Of a stretch of DNA of 64,000 bases, positions 39,450-47,381 are shown in pieces. The first letter of the stretch is position 1. Each line of letters begins with the position of its first letter. Under the pieces are notes generated by a model. That model worked only from the letters and a program-made list of their open reading frames with translations. It did not search any database and was not told where the DNA came from. Both the position numbers and the translations under genes were made by a program. The stretch comes from Cryobacterium sinapicolor. GTDB taxonomy: Bacteria; Actinomycetota; Actinomycetes; Actinomycetales; Microbacteriaceae. The stretch lies in contig NZ_SOGQ01000009.1 in NCBI RefSeq assembly GCF_004403465.1, positions 344-64,343 on the forward strand, in the 5' to 3' direction.

Positions 39450-39534
39450 AACCAATTCGACGGAGATTTTGGGTCAAACACCCGTTCCTGAGCCGTGGCG
39501 CGCTGTTCAGAGCAAAATCTCCGTCGAATTCGTT
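39450..39534. repeat. 85-nt hairpin element, copy B
   Basis: Arms 39450-39471 and 39513-39534 pair at 21 of 22 positions, core ATTCGACGGAGATTTTG. Inner AACA/TGTT pairing is kept though the bases differ from copy A. Lies between the convergent methyltransferase and dapF genes. Confidence 0.85.
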
Positions 39535-39579
39535 CGGGACTGAACCGCGTCGCGGTCCGCGGGCGACCCCGGGCACGGC

Positions 39580-40461
39580 TCAGCCGAGGCGGAAGACCCC
39601 GTCGAAGACGAGGTCCGCCGGGCCCGAGAGTGAGACGTGCTCGCCGTCCTCGGTCGGGAACATGCGCACGCCGAGCGTGCCGCCGGTGACCTCGACCTGC
39701 CACTGGTTGGGTGCACCCGCGCCGGCCCAGTGCCGGGTGGCGAGGGCCGCGGCGGCCGCACCGGTGCCGCAGGAGAGGGTTTCGCCGCTACCGCGCTCGT
39801 GCACGCGCATCCGGATATGGCCGACGCCGTTCACGACCAGCGGATCGCCCGGCAACACGAACTCGACGTTCGCGCCGGCCGCCGGGTCCGGGTCGATCTG
39901 GGGCACGAAGGTGAGATCGACGCCGGCGAGCTCGTCGTCGTCGGCGAGGGCCACGACCACGTGCGGGTTGCCCACGTTGATGCCGAGGCCGGGCCGGGCC
40001 ACTGCCAGGTTCTTCGCCCGAACCAGCGGTTCCCCGCCGTCCAGGCGCCACCGGCCGAGGTCGACCTGATAGCCGTTCGCGCCGCGCTGCACGTCCCGCA
40101 CTCCCCCGCGGGTGCCGATGCAGAGCGTGTCGCCTCGGTCGAGCGTGGCCAGACCCTGCTCCACCAGGAACCGCGTGTACACGCGGATGCCGTTGCCGCA
40201 CATCTCGGACACCGTGCCGTCGGCGTTCCAGTAGTCCATGAACCATTCGGCAGCGTCGTCCTCGGCGAGAGCGGCCGCGCCGGCGGCCAGGCTGGTCGAG
40301 CGCACGGCCCGGATGATGCCGTCGCCGCCGATGCCGAAGCGGCGGTCGCAGATCGCGCGGATCTGGCTCGGGGTGGGCTCGATCTGCCCGTCAGGGTCGG
40401 AGAAGAGCACGAAGTCGTTCCCGGTGCCGTGGCCCTTGGTGAAGTTCAGATCAATACCCAT
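39580..40461 (-). CDS. dapF: Diaminopimelate epimerase
   Basis: Cofactor-free epimerase making meso-DAP for lysine and peptidoglycan. The two catalytic cysteines are Cys88 ([14 protein letters not shown]) and Cys231 ([13 protein letters not shown]). Starts [20 protein letters not shown]; 293 residues. TAAACT 7 nt before the ATG overlaps the miaA stop codon, so dapF seems to have its own leaderless promoter at the end of the miaB-miaA run. Confidence 0.96.
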   Translation of the reverse strand: MGIDLNFTKGHGTGNDFVLFSDPDGQIEPTPSQIRAICDRRFGIGGDGIIRAVRSTSLAAGAAALAEDDAAEWFMDYWNADGTVSEMCGNGIRVYTRFLVEQGLATLDRGDTLCIGTRGGVRDVQRGANGYQVDLGRWRLDGGEPLVRAKNLAVARPGLGINVGNPHVVVALADDDELAGVDLTFVPQIDPDPAAGANVEFVLPGDPLVVNGVGHIRMRVHERGSGETLSCGTGAAAAALATRHWAGAGAPNQWQVEVTGGTLGVRMFPTEDGEHVSLSGPADLVFDGVFRLG

Positions 40462-40468
40462 GCCGTCC

Positions 40469-40474
40469 AGTTTA
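40469..40474 (-). promoter_or_regulatory. Leaderless -10 hexamer for dapF
   Basis: TAAACT, 7 nt before ATG, including the miaA TAA. Confidence 0.5.
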
Positions 40475-41476
40475 GGAGGCCGGGTCGGTCGCCCAGTGCT
40501 CGGCCGGCTGCCCCGGGTGGCCCAGGCGGGCGATCGCCTCGTCCACCCGGCCGGGCGAGTCGGAGTCGATCCAGTGGGTGTGCGGGGAGCGCTTGAACCA
40601 GCTCACCTGCCGTCTCGCGTACCGGCGGGTGATCTGCTGCGTCTCCTGGATGGCCTCCGCCTGGCTGAGGCTGCCGGTCAGTTGCCCGAGGGCCTGGGCG
40701 TAGCCGATGGCCCGGCTGGCGGTGACACCGGTCTCGATTCCACTCGGGATCAGCCCGCGCACCTCCTCGACGAGCCCCCGGGCCCACATGCCAACCACCC
40801 GGGCGTCGAGGCGCGGGGTGAGCTGGGCGCGCTGGGCGCGGAGGCCCAGGGTGATTGCGGGCATCCAGTAGACGGGTTCGTCGGGCAGCGCGGCGGTGTG
40901 CGGCCCCCCGGTCAGCTCCACGACCTCCAGGGCGCGCACGAGGCGTCGGCCATTGCTGGCGCCGATGCGGGACGCGGCGACCGAGTCCACGGCCTTCAGC
41001 CGGGTGTACAGCGCGCCGGGGCCCTGCTCGGTCAGCTCAGCCTCGAGGCGGGCGCGCAGCGCGGTATCCGTGCCGGGGAACCGGAAGTCATAGACCACGG
41101 CGGACACGTAGAGGCCCGAACCGCCGACCAGGATGGGCACGTTTCCGCGCGACACGATGCCGCTGATCGCGGCGCGGGCCTCCGTCTGGTAGCGCGCGAC
41201 GGTGGCCTCGTCGGTGACCTGGAGCACGTCGAGCAGGTGGTGCGGGATGCCGCGGCGCTCCGGAACGGTGAGCTTGGCCGTGCCGATGTCCATGCCGCGG
41301 TAGAGCTGCATGGCGTCGGCGTTGACGATCTCAGCCGCCCGGCCGGAGGTGGTCAGGCGTTCGGCGACGTCGAGGGACAAATCGGACTTGCCGGTGCCGG
41401 TGGGGCCGACGATGACGATCAGAGTGGGGTGGGCGTCCGCCGCCTCAGAACCGGTCGCCGAGTTCACACCGGGCAC
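40472..41476 (-). CDS. miaA: tRNA dimethylallyltransferase
   Basis: Adds a dimethylallyl group to A37 of tRNAs reading UNN codons. P-loop [13 protein letters not shown], then [20 protein letters not shown] and [11 protein letters not shown] are hallmarks. Start GTG 41476 (334 residues) lies 4 nt after the miaB stop; GTG 41467 is possible. The longer open frame upstream is the miaB tandem repeat read in another frame and is not MiaA-like. Confidence 0.93.
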   Translation of the reverse strand: MPGVNSATGSEAADAHPTLIVIVGPTGTGKSDLSLDVAERLTTSGRAAEIVNADAMQLYRGMDIGTAKLTVPERRGIPHHLLDVLQVTDEATVARYQTEARAAISGIVSRGNVPILVGGSGLYVSAVVYDFRFPGTDTALRARLEAELTEQGPGALYTRLKAVDSVAASRIGASNGRRLVRALEVVELTGGPHTAALPDEPVYWMPAITLGLRAQRAQLTPRLDARVVGMWARGLVEEVRGLIPSGIETGVTASRAIGYAQALGQLTGSLSQAEAIQETQQITRRYARRQVSWFKRSPHTHWIDSDSPGRVDEAIARLGHPGQPAEHWATDPAS

Positions 41477-41480
41477 CTGC

Positions 41481-43274
41481 CTAGCGCTCCCCGTCGGTGA
41501 CGTCGTAGATCGGCGTGGTGCTGGAACCGCTCGCCGCGGGCGGACCCACGCGCGGGTCGGGTAGACGCGGGTCTTGTTGGCGCGGGTCTCGTTGGCGCGG
41601 GTCTCGTTGGCGCGGGTCTCGTTGGCGCGGGTCTCGTTGGCGTGGGTCTCGTTGGCGCAGTGTGGGCAGGCCGAGGGACACCGAGCCGGGAGCCCCAGCC
41701 GCCCCGCCGTGGCTGGGCACACCGCAGGACTCCGCTTCGAGGCGATCCCAGGCGTCGCCGGCGATGGTGCGACGGATGCGCAGCGGCGCCCCGTCGCCCG
41801 AGTCGGCGATCAGGTGGAACGGGGCCGCCTGGGTGACCGTGACGGTGACCAGGTCGCCCGGCCGGGGTAACTCGGACCCCTCCGGCACGTCGAAATGCAC
41901 GAGGCGGCTGTCGAGGGCACGGCCACTCAGCCGATGAGTGTCGGCGTCCTTGCGGCCCTCGCCGTTGGCGACGAGCAGTTCGACCTCGCGGCCGACCACG
42001 GCTTGGTTCTCTTCCCAGGAGATGCGTTCCTGCACGGCCGCGAGGCGCTCATAGCGGTCCTGCACGACATCCTTGGGCACCTGGTCAGGCATCGTCGCGG
42101 CCGGCGTTCCGGGGCGGACGGAGTACTGGAACGTGAAGGCGGTCGCGAACCGGGCCAGCTCCACGACCCGCAGGGTCTCCTGGAAGTCCTCCTCGGTCTC
42201 GCCGGGGAAGCCGACGATGATGTCGGTGCTGATCGCCGCGTGCGGCATCTGGGCGCGCACCCGGTCGAGGATGCCGAGGAACCGCGCCGAACGGTAGGAG
42301 CGGCGCATGGACTTGAGGATGCGGTCTGACCCGGACTGCAGGGGCATGTGCAGCTGGGGCATGACCGACGGCGTCTCGGCCATGGCGTCGATCACGTCGT
42401 CGGTGAAGGCCGCCGGGTGCGGGCTGGTGAAACGGATGCGTTCCAAGCCCTCGATCGTGCCGGCCGCGCGCAGCAGCTTGCCGAACGCGAGGCGGTCGCC
42501 GAACTCGACCCCGTAGGAGTTGACGTTCTGGCCGAGCAGGGTGACCTCGATGGCCCCGTCGTCGACGAGGGCCTGGATTTCGGCGAGGATCTCGCCGGGG
42601 CGGCGGTCCTTTTCCTTGCCGCGGAGGGCGGGCACGATGCAAAACGTGCAGGTGTTGTTGCAGCCGACGGAGATGGAGACCCAGCCGCTGTAGCTCGAGT
42701 CCCGCTTGGTGGGGAGGGTCGAGGGGAAGGTCTCGAGGGAGTCGAGGATTTCCAGCTGGGCTTCACCGTTGTGCCGGGCGCGTTCGAGCATGCTCGGCAG
42801 GGAGCCCATGTTGTGCGTGCCGAAGACGACGTCGACCCACGGCGCCTTCTCGAGGATGACGTCCTTGTCCTTCTGGGCCAGGCAGCCGCCGACGGCGATC
42901 TGCATGCCGTCGTGGCGGCGCTTGACCGAGGCCAGTTGCCCGAGATTGCCGTAGAGCTTGTTGTCCGCGTTCTCGCGCACGGCACAGGTGTTCAGCACGA
43001 CGATGTCGGCTTCCTCGCCGTCGGCCGGCACGTAGCCGGCCGCTTCGAGCGACCCGCTGAGCCGTTCGGAGTCGTGCACGTTCATCTGGCAGCCGAAGGT
43101 GCGCACCTCATAGGTGCGAGAGCGGCCCTGCGCGTCGTGCGCGGCCTCGCTCGGAGCGATCAGAGTCGGTGCGCTCAGGGCGGCGGTAAGGAGCTCCGAG
43201 GTGCGCAGGGCCGACTGCTGCGGGTTCAGCGTCTCGGCGCCGGACAATGGGGACATAGCGGTGCTGCGGGTCAT
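41481..43274 (-). CDS. miaB: tRNA-2-methylthio-N6-dimethylallyladenosine synthase
   Basis: Radical-SAM methylthiotransferase that completes the ms2i6A37 modification begun by MiaA. N-terminal UPF0004 domain from [13 protein letters not shown] with its three cluster cysteines (FGCQ, NTCAV, GGCLA); radical [12 protein letters not shown]-terminal TRAM region. 597 residues, longer than the usual 450-500 because of an N-terminal 50-residue leader and a C-terminal tail with QRDPR repeated five times. The tail is encoded by a DNA tandem repeat and is likely disordered. Confidence 0.94.
   Translation of the reverse strand: MTRSTAMSPLSGAETLNPQQSALRTSELLTAALSAPTLIAPSEAAHDAQGRSRTYEVRTFGCQMNVHDSERLSGSLEAAGYVPADGEEADIVVLNTCAVRENADNKLYGNLGQLASVKRRHDGMQIAVGGCLAQKDKDVILEKAPWVDVVFGTHNMGSLPSMLERARHNGEAQLEILDSLETFPSTLPTKRDSSYSGWVSISVGCNNTCTFCIVPALRGKEKDRRPGEILAEIQALVDDGAIEVTLLGQNVNSYGVEFGDRLAFGKLLRAAGTIEGLERIRFTSPHPAAFTDDVIDAMAETPSVMPQLHMPLQSGSDRILKSMRRSYRSARFLGILDRVRAQMPHAAISTDIIVGFPGETEEDFQETLRVVELARFATAFTFQYSVRPGTPAATMPDQVPKDVVQDRYERLAAVQERISWEENQAVVGREVELLVANGEGRKDADTHRLSGRALDSRLVHFDVPEGSELPRPGDLVTVTVTQAAPFHLIADSGDGAPLRIRRTIAGDAWDRLEAESCGVPSHGGAAGAPGSVSLGLPTLRQRDPRQRDPRQRDPRQRDPRQRDPRQQDPRLPDPRVGPPAASGSSTTPIYDVTDGER
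41576..41650. repeat. 15-bp tandem repeat x5 inside miaB
   Basis: GTTGGCGCGGGTCTC repeated five times, the last copy with one substitution, plus degenerate flanking units. Reads QRDPR in the miaB frame, so copy-number change leaves the frame intact. Confidence 0.9.
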
Positions 43275-43335
43275 AGTGGATACCAGCTTACGCGTGGCAC
43301 CTCCGAAACCGGGCCGGGTTGCCCCGGCCCGCTTC

Positions 43336-44133
43336 CTACTGGAACCGCACCCGGGATGGAGAGCCGCCGCGGGAGGCCAGGGCGGCCTTCACCGCCACGC
43401 GAACGATGGACGAGGAATACCCCTTGCGCATCAGGAACGCATTGAGCCGGCGGTCGATGGTCTGGTCGTCGAGCCGCCCGAGCTGCCCCACCCGCTTGAT
43501 GGCGATTTCGATGGCCCGTTCCGTCTCGTCGTCGGGCATCTCGTCGAGCTTCGACAGGATGAGATCCTGATCGAGTCCGCGGCGGCGCATCTCGGCCTGC
43601 ACGCCGGAGCGCCCCAGCCCCTTACGCTCGTGGTGGCTGTGCACGATCTGATCGGCGAGACGGCCCTCGTCGATGTACGACAGCTCGGTGAAGCGCTCGA
43701 TGATCTCTTCGATCTCGTGCTCGGCGACCTCCGTGCCGGCCAGCACCGTGCGTGCCTCGGACGCCGATAGGCTGCGGCCGCGCAGACGCTGCCGCAGCAC
43801 CCCTTCGGCATGCTCGCGATCATCAGCGGCACGGGCAACCAGGCTCTCGGGGGTCTCGTCCGGGGCCTCGTCCTCGGTCTCGTCGTCGGTCTCGTCATCG
43901 CCCTCGGCGAACCTCTCGACGCCGAACTCCTCATCGCCGGCCCCGGTCGGTGCCGCCGGAGCGCCGCCGCCGAGGTACGTGACCGGAGCCAGTCGCTCGG
44001 CGGCGATGAGATTCGCCTCGGCCTCGGCAGCGGCGGGCTCGACTGCCCGTGCCGCGGCGGTGCCGCGTGCCGCGCTCTTGCGGCGTGCCGCACTCAGCGA
44101 CGCGACCTTGTCGGTCGGCTCGGGGTGGACCAT
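43336..44133 (-). CDS. recX: Regulatory protein RecX
   Basis: Binds RecA filaments and limits recombinase activity. The three-helix RecX repeats occupy residues about 110-260 ([52 protein letters not shown]). 265 residues; the first 100 are a poorly conserved Ala-rich and then very acidic region ([18 protein letters not shown]). ATG is 3 bp from the recA stop, so it is coupled to recA. Confidence 0.92.
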   Translation of the reverse strand: MVHPEPTDKVASLSAARRKSAARGTAAARAVEPAAAEAEANLIAAERLAPVTYLGGGAPAAPTGAGDEEFGVERFAEGDDETDDETEDEAPDETPESLVARAADDREHAEGVLRQRLRGRSLSASEARTVLAGTEVAEHEIEEIIERFTELSYIDEGRLADQIVHSHHERKGLGRSGVQAEMRRRGLDQDLILSKLDEMPDDETERAIEIAIKRVGQLGRLDDQTIDRRLNAFLMRKGYSSSIVRVAVKAALASRGGSPSRVRFQ

Positions 44134-44136
44134 GCG

Positions 44137-45270
44137 CTACGCCCCCTTGCGTGCGGCGAGCTTGGCCTGGAGGGACTCGGCCTTCGCCGCGGCCGTTTCC
44201 TTGGCTGCCGCCGCGGTCACCAGGGCCGCCGCGGCGTCGATTGCCGCCTGAGCCTTCTTGGCCGCCGCACCCTCGGGGCTGATCCCGAGCTTGAAGAGGA
44301 TCTTCTTTTCGATCTCGTTGGCCATCTCCGCTTCGCGCAGCAGGAAATTGCGCGAGTTCTCCTTGCCCTGGCCCAGCTGGTCGCCGTCGTAGGTGTACCA
44401 GGCACCGGACTTTTTGACGATGCCGTGTTCGACACCGAAGTCGATCAGGCTGCCCTCGCGGGAGATGCCGATCCCGTAGATGATGTCGAATTCCGCCTGC
44501 TTGAAGGGCGGCGCCATCTTGTTCTTGACGACCTTCACCCTGGTGCGGTTTCCGACGGCCTCGGTGCCGTCTTTCAGGGTCTCGATGCGACGGATGTCGA
44601 GGCGCACCGACGCGTAAAACTTGAGCGCCTTGCCGCCGGCGGTGGTCTCGGGGCTGCCGAAGAAGACGCCGATCTTCTCGCGCAGCTGGTTGATGAAGAT
44701 CATGGTGGTGTTGGTCTGGCTGAGCCCGCCGGTGAGCTTGCGCAGGGCCTGGGACATCAGCCGGGCCTGGAGGCCGACGTGGGAGTCGCCCATCTCGCCC
44801 TCGATCTCGGCGCGGGGTACCAGCGCGGCGACGGAGTCGATCACGATCAGGTCGATGGACCCGCTTCGCACGAGCATGTCGGCGATCTCCAGTGCCTGCT
44901 CGCCCGTGTCGGGCTGGGAGACGAGGAGGGCGTCGATGTCGACACCGAGCTTGCGGGCATATTCGGGGTCCAGCGCGTGCTCGGCGTCGATGAACGCGGC
45001 GATGCCGCCGTTCTTTTGGGCGTTGGCGATGGCGTGCAGGGTGAGGGTGGTCTTTCCCGAGGACTCCGGGCCGTAGATCTCCACGATGCGGCCGCGGGGC
45101 AGGCCGCCTATGCCGAGGGCCACGTCCAGCGCGATGGATCCCGTGGAGATCGTTTCGACGGGGGCGCGTTCGTCGCTGCCCAAACGCATGATCGAACCCT
45201 TGCCGAACTGGCGGTCGATGGCCGCGAGGGCGGTGTCGAGTGCCTTTTCGCGATCTGCTGTTGATGCCAT
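44137..45270 (-). CDS. recA: Recombinase RecA
   Basis: Catalyses strand exchange and triggers LexA self-cleavage. Walker A GPESSGKT at residues 67-74, Walker [16 protein letters not shown] loops L1/L2 and PGGKALKF-type sequence near [11 protein letters not shown] are present. 377 residues from ATG 45270, with GAAGGAG 7 nt upstream. The C-terminal 45 residues are Ala/Lys-rich rather than acidic. A LexA box lies about 210 bp upstream. No intein is present. Confidence 0.98.
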   Translation of the reverse strand: MASTADREKALDTALAAIDRQFGKGSIMRLGSDERAPVETISTGSIALDVALGIGGLPRGRIVEIYGPESSGKTTLTLHAIANAQKNGGIAAFIDAEHALDPEYARKLGVDIDALLVSQPDTGEQALEIADMLVRSGSIDLIVIDSVAALVPRAEIEGEMGDSHVGLQARLMSQALRKLTGGLSQTNTTMIFINQLREKIGVFFGSPETTAGGKALKFYASVRLDIRRIETLKDGTEAVGNRTRVKVVKNKMAPPFKQAEFDIIYGIGISREGSLIDFGVEHGIVKKSGAWYTYDGDQLGQGKENSRNFLLREAEMANEIEKKILFKLGISPEGAAAKKAQAAIDAAAALVTAAAAKETAAAKAESLQAKLAARKGA

Positions 45271-45465
45271 GAGTGGTCTCCTTCGGTCGTGCGTTTCGGC
45301 GCCTATAGGCTGTCGCATGCGGCTACCGGGAAGACCCCGACACCCGCGTTCAACAAGGCATGTGCTCTCTGTCGATGACAAAACCCGACTGTACGCGGCA
45401 CGTCCGACACAGGCCGGAACGGACAACGGCAGTGGATAAGCCGTCTTCGACTCCTGCTGTGGAGG

Positions 45466-45493
45466 AGCATATCAAAATGCGAACACGCATTCG
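45466..45493 (-). promoter_or_regulatory. recA SOS promoter: LexA box and -10
   Basis: CGAACACGCATTCG at 45480-45493 matches CGAAC-N4-RTTCG. In - sense TATGCT follows at 45471-45466 as a -10 candidate. It lies between the DUF3046 gene and recA, giving recA its own damage-inducible start with a leader of about 195 nt. Confidence 0.72.
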
Positions 45494-45529
45494 AGGATCT
45501 CCGGTATTCCAGGGCGTGTCGGTCGACAG

Positions 45530-45751
45530 CTAGCCGCGCGCGGCGGGGAGACCGGCGCCGTACCAGCGGGCCTTCGGGACATCCGTCTCGGCGCAGAGGG
45601 CCAGCCAGACGTCGCGCGCCGAAGCACCGCCGGCCAGAGCCTGGTCGGCGGTGCATCCGAACGGAGTCAGGATGAGATCGTGAGTGAGGACTCGGCCGTA
45701 GCCGTCGCCGAACTCGTCACTCAGGGCCTGACGGAACTCACTCAGTCGCAT
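45530..45751 (-). CDS. DUF3046 protein
   Basis: 73-residue small protein beginning MRLSEFRQALSDEFG and containing LILTPFGCTADQALAGG and DVWLALC; this pattern and place just upstream of recA identify DUF3046. It has no known activity. It lies between clgR (9 bp away) and the recA promoter. Confidence 0.85.
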   Translation of the reverse strand: MRLSEFRQALSDEFGDGYGRVLTHDLILTPFGCTADQALAGGASARDVWLALCAETDVPKARWYGAGLPAARG

Positions 45752-45760
45752 GGGGTGGGA

Positions 45761-46066
45761 CTAGCGCACCATCATGCCGTCATAGTTGGCCACGAGTTCG
45801 TCGGGAACAGTGTCGGGGAACCTGTCGATTCCCTCGATGATGGCCAGACGATCGCCGACTTCCCGCATGATGACCGAGATCGGGGTCTCCAAAGCCTCTG
45901 CAACGGAAGCCAGAATCTCAGAAGACGCTTCCTTCTGGCCACGCTCCACCTCGCTCAGATATCCCAGGGCCACGCTGGCCTTGCTGGCTACCTGACGGAG
46001 TGTGCGCCCTTTCTGCAGGCGGAAGTCCCTGAGCACATCGCCGATTTCCTGTCGAACAAGAATCAT
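45761..46066 (-). CDS. clgR: XRE-type regulator ClgR
   Basis: 101-residue regulator with a helix-turn-helix at about residues 12-65 (FRLQKGRTLRQVASKASVALGYLSEVERG, KEASSEILASVAEAL). The ftsK-pgsA-cinA-clgR-recA order is that of actinobacterial ClgR, which activates clp protease genes and other stress genes. AAGGAGG precedes the ATG. A cluster of TACTTGAT-like half-sites upstream suggests autoregulation. Confidence 0.87.
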   Translation of the reverse strand: MILVRQEIGDVLRDFRLQKGRTLRQVASKASVALGYLSEVERGQKEASSEILASVAEALETPISVIMREVGDRLAIIEGIDRFPDTVPDELVANYDGMMVR

Positions 46067-46090
46067 CGGAACCTCCTTCTCGTACTGATT

Positions 46091-46122
46091 AAGTATTGCT
46101 CATCAAGTACTGCTTGATACTT
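46091..46122. promoter_or_regulatory. Operator-like inverted repeats upstream of clgR
   Basis: TCAAG-N5-CTTGA at 46103-46117 nested within AAGTAT (46091-46096) and ATACTT (46117-46122), 25-56 bp before the start. AT-rich against a GC-rich background. Confidence 0.5.
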
Positions 46123-46255
46123 TTGGCGCCCACTCGACCGGGTGGCTTCGTGTGTTGGATCGCAAGAGTACTACAACCTCGAACACCCTGACACTACCGA
46201 TAACGACTGGGCTTTTCTTGTGAATACGCTCGGTGTAACCGAGGATTTCGGGGAA

Positions 46256-46786
46256 CTATTCCACCGAGTCACGGGCTAACAGCTGCCACACAGCTTCGAC
46301 GGCCGCGGCCACCGAAGCCGCTCGAATGGCGGCCCTGTCGCCGTGCAGCCGGAGCGGGATGACCGACGCCGCTCCCCCGTGGGCGAGCCCGAGGAACACG
46401 GTTCCCGGCTCCTGGCCGCCCTGGCCGTCTGGACCTGCCACACCCGTCGTGGCGACACCGATGTCCGCGGGCCTGCCGTCGACGGCCAGCCGCAGGCGCA
46501 CACCCTCGGCCATCTGCCGGGCGACCTGCGGATGCACCGGGCCGTGCTCCGTGAGCAGGGCCGCGTCGACGCCGAGGAGGGTGTGTTTCAGCGCGGTCTG
46601 GTAGGCCACCACTCCCCCGTTGACGACGACGGATGCGCCGGGGATGCGGATGAGTTCGGCGGCCAGGGCGCCGCCGGTCAGGGACTCGGCCACGGCGATG
46701 GTGAGCCCGCGGCGGGTGAGCTCCGCGATGACGCGCGCCGTGGCAGGCGTCACACCGGCCATGTCGGCGGCCACCGGATCAGCCAC
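46256..46786 (-). CDS. pncC: CinA C-terminal family NMN amidohydrolase (PncC-like)
   Basis: Stand-alone CinA C-terminal domain; family enzymes deamidate nicotinamide mononucleotide. Contains IAVAESLTGGALAAELIRIPGAS and ATTGVAGPDGQGGQEPGTVFLGL, with the usual AESxTGG phosphate loop. 176 residues from GTG 46786, which overlaps the pgsA stop by 8 nt; ATG 46762 would give 168 residues. The full-length CinA N-domain is absent, as usual in this cluster. Confidence 0.88.
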   Translation of the reverse strand: MADPVAADMAGVTPATARVIAELTRRGLTIAVAESLTGGALAAELIRIPGASVVVNGGVVAYQTALKHTLLGVDAALLTEHGPVHPQVARQMAEGVRLRLAVDGRPADIGVATTGVAGPDGQGGQEPGTVFLGLAHGGAASVIPLRLHGDRAAIRAASVAAAVEAVWQLLARDSVE

Positions 46787-47378
46787 GGTCGTGTTGGAGA
46801 CGGTTCTCGCGGCGCGCGGCGATGAGGTAGTCGAGGCCGGTGACGACGGTGACGATGAGAGCGAGGGCCATCGCAGTCCAGTTGACCCAGTAGATCCAGT
46901 CGCCGAACAGCAGCCAGAGCGGCACGAGGGCGAGGGAGATCGCCACGGACTGCAGCACGGTCTTGAGTTTGCCACCCCGCGAGGCGGGGATGACGCGGTC
47001 CTTCAGCATGACGAAACGGAACACCGTGATGCCGATCTCGCGCACGAGGATGACGATGGTCACCCACCACCACAGCTCGCCCAGGATGGAGAGGCAGACC
47101 AGGGCTCCACCGGTGAGCACCTTGTCGGCGATCGGATCGAGGATCTTGCCCAGATCGGTGACCAGGTTGTGGCGGCGGGCGATGGCCCCGTCGATCCCGT
47201 CGGTGGCGATGGCCACGATGAACAGCGCGGCCGCCCACCAGCGAAGCGCGCCGTCCTGGCCGGCGTCGGCGAGGAGCATCCAGATGAAGAGCGGGGCGAG
47301 CAGGATGCGCACGACCGTGATCAGGTTCGGGAGATTCCAGTTGCTGGGCCGGGCGACCGGCGTGGATGGTGTGGCCAT
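46779..47378 (-). CDS. pgsA: CDP-diacylglycerol-glycerol-3-phosphate 3-phosphatidyltransferase
   Basis: Membrane CDP-alcohol phosphotransferase committing lipid to phosphatidylglycerol. The DG-x2-AR-x8-G-x3-D-x3-D motif reads from DGAIARRHNL to GKILDPIADK at about residues 63-85. Several hydrophobic helices. 199 residues. AGGGA ribosome site; starts 3 bp after the ftsK stop. Confidence 0.93.
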   Translation of the reverse strand: MATPSTPVARPSNWNLPNLITVVRILLAPLFIWMLLADAGQDGALRWWAAALFIVAIATDGIDGAIARRHNLVTDLGKILDPIADKVLTGGALVCLSILGELWWWVTIVILVREIGITVFRFVMLKDRVIPASRGGKLKTVLQSVAISLALVPLWLLFGDWIYWVNWTAMALALIVTVVTGLDYLIAARRENRLQHDRG

Positions 47379-47381
47379 GGG

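Noticed and set aside
41576-41650. CRISPR-like array
   Set aside because: Units are contiguous 15-mers without spacers and lie inside miaB.
41477-41722. Extended MiaA N-terminus with ANETR repeats
   Set aside because: These are the miaB 15-bp repeats in another frame; MiaA family proteins begin near the GTG at 41476.
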